Source: an uncultured Clostridia bacterium (GTDB lineage: Bacteria > Bacillota > Clostridia > Christensenellales > CAG-314). Taken from it: a DNA stretch of 7,224 bases. The translations under genes and the position numbers were made by a program. Below, in pieces: positions 1 through 4,516 of this stretch; the stretch's first letter is position 1; the number at the start of each line of letters is the position of its first letter. The stretch covers positions 1 through 7,224 of the forward strand of contig CALGIK010000252.1 in the NCBI GenBank assembly GCA_937915515.1. The letters are read 5' to 3'. The notes under the pieces are model-generated. The model worked only from the letters and a program-made list of their open reading frames with translations, did not search any database and had not been told where the DNA came from.

Positions 1-594
1 GTAATCGCCGGTTGCCGCATCGTCGCTGCCTATGCCGCTGCCCATAAAGTGAGCGGGTACTATTGCCGCCACTTCAATAATGAGTTTGCCGTCTTTTTGT
101 TCGATAGGCAATTTGTTAAAAAGCAGCGGGTCAATGTTGAGTACCCTAATATCTGGGTAATCTGTTAGCGCAAGTCCTTGTCCCCAGCCTTTTATTAAAA
201 CCTTGTCTTCGGGACAAAGCTGTTGTTTTGTTTGTTGGTCAAACCAGACTATGGTGTGTTGAATTCCGCCGTGCATGCCGGTAACAAAACCTTTTTTGCC
301 TTTTGCATCGCCGGAAATTACCGTTGCCTCGTTGCCGATACAGGATAAAAAATTGAGAGCATCATTTTCCTGCTCGTCGGTGTTGCGTAAAGATACGTCA
401 GGCTCAATATGGTCTCCTGCCCAACCAAAAACGCTGTCACCTACCGTCACGTTATAGCAGATACCGCCTACCGTCGGAAAAGCAACCGCTTTACCTTCCG
501 CCGTAAAACGCTGTACAGTTTTACGCACCGTCGGATTGTGCACTTTGCCCATAACCGACTGCATAACCACTCGGTCAATATTTGTTTTTAACAT
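1..594 (-). CDS. DUF4438 domain protein, 5' part (C-terminus beyond window edge)
   Basis: The reading frame starts at ATG 594-592 and stays open to base 1, giving 198 residues; the C-terminus lies outside the window. The start is set by an AGGAGG ribosome site (600-605) 5 nt upstream. Recognisable family blocks are GDSVFGWAGDHIEPDVS (residues 52-68), GDAKGKKGFVTGMHGG (95-110) and PAHFMGSGIGS (180-190). I recognise these as the DUF4438 family, known from Thermotoga (TM1086-type) and Clostridia; members are somewhat under 300 residues from memory, so roughly two thirds is present. The biochemical role is not established as far as I know. The conserved Gly/Asp/His-rich loops suggest a ligand or metal site, but that is inference. 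There is no signal peptide or membrane segment, so it is probably cytosolic. It is divergent from upp and has its own promoter. Family call fairly sure; function unknown. Confidence 0.8.
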   Translation of the reverse strand, partial: MLKTNIDRVVMQSVMGKVHNPTVRKTVQRFTAEGKAVAFPTVGGICYNVTVGDSVFGWAGDHIEPDVSLRNTDEQENDALNFLSCIGNEATVISGDAKGKKGFVTGMHGGIQHTIVWFDQQTKQQLCPEDKVLIKGWGQGLALTDYPDIRVLNIDPLLFNKLPIEQKDGKLIIEVAAIVPAHFMGSGIGSDDAATGDY

Positions 595-638
595 ATATAC
601 CTCCTAAAAAACCGATACTAATATGGTATGCTTTCCCC

Positions 639-667
639 ATTATAAAAGGAAACAAAAAAAAATTCAA
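639..667 (-). promoter_or_regulatory. Sigma-A-type promoter for the DUF4438 gene
   Basis: On the minus strand a -35 box TTGAAT (667-662) and a perfect -10 box TATAAT (644-639) are separated by exactly 17 nt. Transcription would begin near 632, giving a leader of about 38 nt that carries the AGGAGG site. Confidence 0.7.
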
Positions 668-705
668 CAATTTTCGTCAAATTATCAAAATTTTTTTGTT
701 TTATT

Positions 706-735
706 TTGACAAATACTTGCCAACGAGAGGATTAT
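706..735 (+). promoter_or_regulatory. Candidate promoter for upp
   Basis: A perfect -35 TTGACA (706-711) is followed after 18 nt by GATTAT (730-735, 4 of 6 matches to TATAAT), putting the start near 742. An alternative is TTGCCA (717-722) with TAAAGT (740-745) at 17 nt, but that would start inside the ribosome site. The -35 is good; the -10 is weak. Confidence 0.45.
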
Positions 736-766
736 GTTTTAAAGTAATACAAAAGGAGATATACAA

Positions 767-1393
767 ATGAGTGTATTTATTTTGGACCATCCGTTGATAA
801 AACATAAAGTTGCCCTTTTGCGTGACGTAAACACGCATGCAAATCAGTTTAGGGAATTAGTAGAGGAAATTACCACCCTGATGGCTTTTGAAGCGTTAAA
901 CGATATCCCCACAAAGGAAATCGAAGTGGAGACGCCGCTCGAAAAAACAATGCAAACCGTAGCTGTCGAAAACAGCGTTGCTATTATTCCAATTTTACGG
1001 GCGGGGCTGGGTATGGTTAACGGCATACATACATTGCTGCCTACCGCAAAAGTAGGTCATATCGGACTTTACCGTGACCACGAAACTCTTAAACCGAAAG
1101 AATATTACTGCAAACTGCCCGACGGAATTGCCGACAAAATATGCATTATCGTAGACCCTATGCTTGCCACAGGCGGAAGCGCAGTTGCCGCTATCGATTT
1201 GCTTAAAAAACAAGGCTGTACCAAAATAAAACTTATGAACATTATCGCCGCACCGACAGGGATAGAAACCGTCGAAAAAGCGCATCCCGATGTTCAGATA
1301 TATATTGCTCAAAAGGACCGCTGTTTAAACGAAAACGGTTATATCTTGCCCGGTCTCGGCGACGCCGGCGACAGAATTTTCGGCACAAAATAA
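767..1393 (+). CDS. upp: Uracil phosphoribosyltransferase
   Basis: Converts uracil plus PRPP to UMP and pyrophosphate in cytosolic pyrimidine salvage. The 208 residues match the usual family length (about 209) and align end to end with Bacillus-type Upp. Landmarks are the N-terminal [11 protein letters not shown] (residues 4-14), ILRAGLGM (76-83), [11 protein letters not shown] (100-110), the PRPP-binding loop [11 protein letters not shown] (129-139), and the C-terminal uracil-recognition segment [12 protein letters not shown] (192-203) ending in FGTK. All key motifs are intact, so it should be active. The start is supported by AAGGAG (753-758) 8 nt before ATG. The gene is monocistronic: divergent from DUF4438 and followed by a strong terminator. 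I see no PyrR-type attenuator in the short leader. Neighbouring salvage and transport genes fit its role. Confidence 0.97.
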   Translation: MSVFILDHPLIKHKVALLRDVNTHANQFRELVEEITTLMAFEALNDIPTKEIEVETPLEKTMQTVAVENSVAIIPILRAGLGMVNGIHTLLPTAKVGHIGLYRDHETLKPKEYYCKLPDGIADKICIIVDPMLATGGSAVAAIDLLKKQGCTKIKLMNIIAAPTGIETVEKAHPDVQIYIAQKDRCLNENGYILPGLGDAGDRIFGTK

Positions 1394-1396
1394 TCT

Positions 1397-1410
1397 TTTA
1401 ATCGATTAAA
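1397..1410. repeat. 14-bp perfect palindrome downstream of upp
   Basis: TTTAATCGATTAAA is a perfect dyad with no spacer, lying 4 nt after the upp stop codon and just before the terminator stem. It may be a protein-binding site or chance in AT-rich DNA. Confidence 0.35.
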
Positions 1411-1411
1411 T

Positions 1412-1444
1412 AAAAAGCGGAGTTACTATTAATTCCGCTTTTTT
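1412..1444 (+). terminator. Strong, probably bidirectional terminator of upp
   Basis: A 14-bp stem (1412-1425 with 1430-1443, one G-T pair) closes a CTAT tetraloop; its GC-rich part is GCGGA/TCCGC. The right arm ends in six T's for plus-strand transcripts. On the minus strand the stem is followed by TTTTTATTT, so it can also end transcripts of the convergent YDG-protein gene that stops at 1503. Confidence 0.9.
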
Positions 1445-1502
1445 ACGTTTATTTTTATAAAATTTTGTTTTCGTTGACTACGATAATCGTTCTTTTATTA
1501 AA

Positions 1503-2777
1503 TTAATTGCTTGGCACTGCCAAAGTGTGTTTACCCACTATGCTTGCGTTTATCGGGTCACAAATTACGTTATAGTTAGAACTATCATTGCCTACTAATG
1601 TTATTTTGTCTATTAAAACGCGTTTTTTATATCCCCGCCAAGCATCTTCAAACCTTGCGCATATCCCGCCTATATTTACTTGGTCGCTGCTTAATACCCC
1701 TTCTAAATCGCCCGATGACGAAAATGTAACCGTGGTTGTACCATCATAAACTTTATCGTTAGCTACAATCTTTTTAACCCTTACGTTTAAAGGAGTGATT
1801 GTGCCTACCAAATTAACGTTTTTGTAATCTATAATATAATTATCCTTATTATTTCCCACTAATTCGCAATCTGTAATTATTACCCGTTTATTGTTTGCGG
1901 CGTTTTTATCTTCAAATTCCACCTTGGCATTTACCTCAACCTTATCGCTGCCCACTACTCCCATAAGTTTAAGCTGTGAAGAGTCAGCTTTTGTTGTACC
2001 GTCATATACTTTTGCAAACTGGCAGGGCGCAAAGGTGATTTTGCGGGGTAATATTTTTAGACTGCCCGAGGAAGAAGATACTTCGTATTTCTCGTTTTCG
2101 AAACCGTTCCATTCGAGAGGATATTCGCCCACAGACAAGCTGCCTGTGCGGCTAAAATTTATAGAGCCGTCAAAACCTAAGCTTTGAGGAGTATCTTTAT
2201 CTACCCAACCCGTTGCTTGAGCGTTGAATTTTGGCAATTCGTCGCCATAATAAATTTCGTGCGTGGGAGCTGTGACCGAAAGCAAAGGTTTTTCAACCGA
2301 AATGTTTATTTTGCCTACTTCGCTGTCGCCTACCTTAACCGTTACTTCGTGCGGTCCCACTTCGTAATCAGCCATATTAAAATTAAGCGCATTTTGACTG
2401 CCGTATTTTTCACGCTGGACTTCTTCGCCGTCAACGTACCAAACTACCTCTCTGCCTTGAGCGGCATATACGTTGCCAACTGAAAGTTTTAGTTCGTTGC
2501 TGGTGCCGTAACGGTAACTTTGTTCTCCGTTTACCGAACCGTAAACCGTCGTATCTCCGCTGTTGCCCGCCCAAATAATCAAAAATACAAAAACACCCAA
2601 AATAAGAAAAGTCAACAGCCATATACCGGCGTTGCTTGCTTTACGTGTGGTCTCGTTTCCATAAGGAAGATGCGGCCCCATATTAGGTGCGGGACTGCCT
2701 GTTTCGGAAAAAGCGGCATTCCAATTTTGATCTGAGTTTTCGTTATTCTCGACACCTTTTTCATCAAAATCTTTCAT
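1503..2777 (-). CDS. Single-pass membrane protein with Ig-like, MBG-like and two YDG modules
   Basis: This 424-residue protein has a hydrophilic N-terminal segment of about 50 residues (acidic start, then a Pro/Gly-rich stretch), one membrane helix at about 51-71 (IWLLTFLILGVFVFLIIWAG), and a large C-terminal ectodomain. No lysine/arginine-rich signal start is present, so a type II anchor (N-in, C-out) is likely. The ectodomain reads as an Ig-like module (about 76-161), an MBG-like module (about 165-244, with YYGDELP), and two tandem YDG modules (about 245-329 and 330-415). Each YDG module carries KVYDGTT (256-262 and 342-348, exactly 86 residues apart), and each ends in LVGN..NY-type strands. 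I see no LPXTG anchor or enzyme motif. Such modules usually act as surface stalks or adhesin parts; the ligand is unknown. GAAGGGG (2793-2787) lies 9 nt before ATG. A terminator separates it from tetR, and its promoter is not obvious (TATAAC near 2811-2816 is weak). Confidence 0.85.
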   Translation of the reverse strand: MKDFDEKGVENNENSDQNWNAAFSETGSPAPNMGPHLPYGNETTRKASNAGIWLLTFLILGVFVFLIIWAGNSGDTTVYGSVNGEQSYRYGTSNELKLSVGNVYAAQGREVVWYVDGEEVQREKYGSQNALNFNMADYEVGPHEVTVKVGDSEVGKINISVEKPLLSVTAPTHEIYYGDELPKFNAQATGWVDKDTPQSLGFDGSINFSRTGSLSVGEYPLEWNGFENEKYEVSSSSGSLKILPRKITFAPCQFAKVYDGTTKADSSQLKLMGVVGSDKVEVNAKVEFEDKNAANNKRVIITDCELVGNNKDNYIIDYKNVNLVGTITPLNVRVKKIVANDKVYDGTTTVTFSSSGDLEGVLSSDQVNIGGICARFEDAWRGYKKRVLIDKITLVGNDSSNYNVICDPINASIVGKHTLAVPSN

Positions 2778-2855
2778 AACAATATACCCCTTCTATTTTT
2801 TGTTAGTGTGTTATAACAAAATGTTTTTTATTCATTAATTATTTTTCAGCAAATA

Positions 2856-2894
2856 AAAAAACCGTCGAGCGGTTTTTAATCACGCTCAGACGGT
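2856..2894 (-). terminator. Terminator of the tetR gene (nested hairpins)
   Basis: Read on the minus strand, ACCGTC and GAGCG (2894-2889 and 2887-2883, separated by one bulged base) pair with CGCTC and GACGGT (2871-2861) across an 11-nt loop, and a run of seven T's follows. A shorter hairpin, AAAAACCG/CGGTTTTT (2877-2870 with 2864-2857), overlaps it. Either would end tetR transcripts before the YDG-protein gene, so the two genes are probably not one operon. Confidence 0.8.
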
Positions 2895-2914
2895 CGATAT
2901 ACGTATAACCTTCC

Positions 2915-3484
2915 TTAATAATCTCTAAAGCGATAATCGGGGTCTTCAAAAAAGAAGGTTACAAGCTCCTTAACGTTGCGCTTTTGCTCCTCTTTACTGC
3001 CTTTAAAAGCTACCAAATTTAACGCATGCAAAAAGCTTGAGGATATAACATATGTAAAATCGGGATTTTTGATTTTTGACTGCATCAAGGGAAAACCCGT
3101 AAAAAGTTTTTCGATTGTACGTTCCGTCAAATCTGTCAGCATCCTCTTAAAACTTTCAAAATTATAGTTGTTGCCCTGCTGAATTATTGCCAACTTGTCT
3201 GCGTTTGCCCAAAGAAAATCCACTACGGAATCGGCTACTATTTTAGTATCGGCGGTAACAACAAAAATTTCCTCAATTTTTGCGGAAATTTCCGTCATAA
3301 GCGGCTCTATTACTGCGCAAAAAAGAGCTTCCTTATTGTTAAAATAACGGTAAATGTTGCCCAGTGAGATACCTGCCGCATCTGCAATTGTGCGAATTGA
3401 AGCATTCATGTAGCCGTTTTGTTTAAATTCCTGCTCCGCCGCCGCCAATATGCGCTGTCTTACTTCGGTTTTTAAATACTGCAT
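2915..3484 (-). CDS. TetR/AcrR-family transcriptional regulator
   Basis: A 189-residue DNA-binding protein of usual TetR size. The N-terminal helix-turn-helix domain covers about residues 6-56: first helix RQRILAAAEQEFKQNGY, then IRTIADAAGIS and the recognition region LGNIYRYFNNKEALF (41-55), a textbook TetR_N pattern. The rest is a helical ligand and dimerisation domain whose effector cannot be read from the sequence. The start is supported by AAAGGGAG (3497-3490) about 5 nt before ATG. It is divergent from the APRT-like gene across 180 nt that hold both promoters and two dyads, so autorepression and control of that gene are the likeliest roles (inference). Many TetR proteins control efflux or fatty-acid genes, but no such gene lies within the window. 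Confidence 0.93.
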   Translation of the reverse strand: MQYLKTEVRQRILAAAEQEFKQNGYMNASIRTIADAAGISLGNIYRYFNNKEALFCAVIEPLMTEISAKIEEIFVVTADTKIVADSVVDFLWANADKLAIIQQGNNYNFESFKRMLTDLTERTIEKLFTGFPLMQSKIKNPDFTYVISSSFLHALNLVAFKGSKEEQKRNVKELVTFFFEDPDYRFRDY

Positions 3485-3517
3485 ATACTCTCCCTTTGGA
3501 ATTTATTTTATCATAAA

Positions 3518-3545
3518 ATTATCATTTTGTTTAGCCTTTTAGCAA
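3518..3545 (-). promoter_or_regulatory. Candidate promoter of the tetR gene
   Basis: On the minus strand TTGCTA (3545-3540) is followed after 16 nt by GATAAT (3523-3518, 5 of 6 matches to TATAAT). Transcription would start near 3511, leaving a short leader with the AAAGGGAG site. The -35 box overlaps the left arm of the 13-bp inverted repeat. Confidence 0.5.
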
Positions 3546-3590
3546 AACTTTTTATTTTTTTTCATTTTTGATAATTGAATAAAAAGTTTT
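3544..3590. repeat. Perfect 13-bp inverted repeat between tetR and the APRT-like gene
   Basis: AAAACTTTTTATT (3544-3556) is the exact reverse complement of AATAAAAAGTTTT (3578-3590), with a 21-nt spacer. It lies between the divergent promoters and its left arm touches the tetR -35 box, so it may be a regulator site. The arms are nearly all A/T, so chance is a real alternative. Confidence 0.5.
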
Positions 3591-3603
3591 ATTGTTTTTA
3601 AAG

Positions 3604-3626
3604 GGTTTGTGTTTGACACTTAAACC
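3604..3626. promoter_or_regulatory. Candidate operator dyad over the APRT-like gene's -35 box
   Basis: An imperfect 23-bp dyad has outer arms GGTTT (3604-3608) and AAACC (3622-3626) and partial inner symmetry (GT.T / A.AC), centred on 3615 inside the TTGACA box. Size and position suit a TetR-family operator that would block RNA polymerase. No binding evidence exists beyond symmetry and location. Confidence 0.4.
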
Positions 3627-3641
3627 AATTAGATGTAAAAT
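3613..3641 (+). promoter_or_regulatory. Sigma-A promoter of the APRT-like gene
   Basis: A perfect -35 TTGACA (3613-3618), 17-nt spacer and TAAAAT (3636-3641, 5 of 6 matches) make a strong promoter. The start would be near 3648, giving a leader of only about 17 nt with GGAGG at 3656-3660, so there is no room for a riboswitch. Confidence 0.8.
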
Positions 3642-3664
3642 ATCGACGTAAGTACGGAGGAAAA

Positions 3665-4207
3665 ATGAACGAAAAAACTTTGGAAGTAGATATAAAAGGC
3701 TGCAAAACTTACTTGCCTATTTTGCCTTTGCCCAGCGGAGTAAAAATTGCATTTTTAAACTTGCACGGCAACGTCTTATTGACCCGTCATTGCGCAAGAG
3801 AACTAGCTAAGCTGGTTAGCGATTGCGAGGTTTTAATTACGGCGGAGTCAAAGGGACTTCAATTGACGCACTGTATGGCTGACAACCTCAATATGCCCTA
3901 TTATGCGGTAGCACGCAAATCAAAAAAACTTTATATGCAGGACGGAATCGACGTATTAATCGAATCGAGTATCACCACCGGCATAGAGCAGCATATGTAT
4001 TTGTCCCGTCACGACGCACAGCTCATTAAAGGCAAAAAAGTAGGTATAATCGACGACGTAGTAAGCACCGGCGCAAGCTTATCGGGGTTGGAAAAATTAG
4101 TCTTAGACGCAGGCGGTATTGTTTATAAAAAGGCGTTTGTGCTTGCCGAAGGTGACGCAGCAAAACGAAAAGACATTATCTACTTAGCGACAATTCCTTT
4201 GTTGTAA
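3665..4207 (+). CDS. Adenine-phosphoribosyltransferase-like enzyme (purine PRTase)
   Basis: A 180-residue type I phosphoribosyltransferase expected to join a purine base to PRPP, giving a nucleoside monophosphate, in the cytosol. The PRPP-binding motif is VGIIDDVVSTGASL (residues 126-139) with the paired acidic residues D130-D131 and a TGAS loop. LITAESKGL (57-65) corresponds to the APRT substrate loop (E-A/S-R/K-G), and ARKSKKLYM (83-91) plus SITTG (102-106) match APRT-like sequences. The tail VLAEGDAAKRKDII (159-172) is typical of a short Clostridia APRT-like clade. Adenine is the best guess; xanthine or guanine cannot be excluded, since base specificity is not readable here. The start has GGAGG 4 nt upstream. 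The neighbouring purine permease gene and divergent tetR suggest regulated salvage. A terminator follows, so it is monocistronic. Confidence 0.85.
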   Translation: MNEKTLEVDIKGCKTYLPILPLPSGVKIAFLNLHGNVLLTRHCARELAKLVSDCEVLITAESKGLQLTHCMADNLNMPYYAVARKSKKLYMQDGIDVLIESSITTGIEQHMYLSRHDAQLIKGKKVGIIDDVVSTGASLSGLEKLVLDAGGIVYKKAFVLAEGDAAKRKDIIYLATIPLL

Positions 4208-4213
4208 GTTTAC

Positions 4214-4246
4214 AAACGGCATAAGCCAAAGTTTTTGCCGTTTTTT
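4214..4246 (+). terminator. Terminator of the APRT-like gene
   Basis: AAACGGCA (4214-4221) pairs with TGCCGTTT (4236-4243) around a 14-nt loop, and the right arm continues into a T run (six T's, 4241-4246). It lies just after the TAA stop and separates this gene from the permease unit. Confidence 0.8.
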
Positions 4247-4332
4247 GTTACTTCATTATGCACAAATGTAAAAATCAGTTAATAATAACGTGTTAAAAAA
4301 GTTAAAATAAATATAAAAGGATGGCAAAAAAG

Positions 4333-4361
4333 TTGACGTACCTTATTGTATGATATATAAT
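4333..4361 (+). promoter_or_regulatory. Strong sigma-A promoter of the permease transcript
   Basis: TTGACG (4333-4338), 17-nt spacer and a perfect TATAAT (4356-4361). The start would fall at G4366, G4368 or A4370, directly before a run of eight T's (4371-4378). This leaves a leader of about 149 nt before the permease. Of the 309 nt between the two large genes, 4247-4332 shows nothing beyond AT-rich sequence. Confidence 0.8.
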
Positions 4362-4388
4362 GAATGCGTATTTTTTTTGAGGTTACTT

Positions 4389-4445
4389 ATGAAAAGCATT
4401 ATGAAAAACAAATACACATATATGTCCTTTATAGCCGCAGGCTGA
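4389..4445 (+). CDS. Possible 18-codon leader ORF ending in UGA
   Basis: ATG 4389 opens a frame of 18 codons, MKSIMKNKYTYMSFIAAG, ending at TGA (4443-4445). GAGG (4379-4382) lies 6 nt upstream, good ribosome-site spacing, and the predicted promoter starts just before it, so it would be the first translated frame on the permease mRNA. The peptide has a basic start and a hydrophobic end; I do not recognise it. Beyond the TGA the same frame continues 14 codons (HLNEIFPVFFGGGI) to TAA 4488-4490, passing through the downstream hairpin. It could be a regulatory leader peptide, the first part of a readthrough microprotein, or a chance ORF; its length alone proves nothing. Confidence 0.4.
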   Translation: MKSIMKNKYTYMSFIAAG

Positions 4446-4455
4446 CATTTAAATG

Positions 4456-4488
4456 AAATTTTCCCCGTCTTTTTCGGCGGGGGAATTT
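4456..4488 (+). promoter_or_regulatory. Stable leader hairpin, SECIS-like, upstream of the permease
   Basis: AAATT (4456-4460) pairs with AATTT (4484-4488). Next come one U-G pair and one bulged U (4461/4462 against G4483), then CCCCG (4463-4467) paired with CGGGG (4478-4482), around a U-rich loop. No U tract follows, so it is not an intrinsic terminator. It begins 10 nt after the micro-ORF's UGA. Counting from the U of UGA, the bulged U is at 19 or 20 and the loop-opening G-U at 25-26; in the E. coli fdhF SECIS these are at 17 and 23-24. The hairpin is seen directly; a SECIS role is inference. Confidence 0.6.
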
Positions 4489-4516
4489 AATTAAAAATAA
4501 ATTACGGAGGTAAAAA

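Noticed and set aside
582..770. 62-codon plus-strand ORF running into upp
   Set aside because: It covers the divergent promoter region and reads Lys/Phe/Ile-rich translated intergenic sequence; no ribosome site precedes it.
995..1312. 105-codon antisense ORF inside upp
   Set aside because: It is wholly opposite a clear upp gene, has no ribosome site or family resemblance, and is explained by the codon use of upp.
1891..2735. Several plus-strand ORFs of 71-99 codons opposite the YDG protein gene
   Set aside because: They are Phe/Ser-rich antisense frames of a well-supported domain protein, with no ribosome sites or recognisable motifs.
4319..4353. Ten-codon ORF ATGGCAAAAAAG... overlapping the permease promoter
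   Set aside because: It lies mostly upstream of the predicted transcription start and contains the -35 box; no well-spaced ribosome site.
4443..4445. Genome-wide reassignment of UGA to an amino acid
   Set aside because: The full-size genes need no internal TGA codons, Trp is coded by TGG, and TGA is used as a stop at 6764-6766. Only local recoding is worth considering.
4456..4505. Intrinsic terminator or attenuator in the permease leader
   Set aside because: The hairpin is strong, but it is followed by AATTAAAAATAAA with no U tract, so classical termination is unlikely.
4208..4516. Purine riboswitch upstream of the permease
   Set aside because: Expected from the gene's function, but the conserved junction and loop sequences could not be found on either side of the predicted start.
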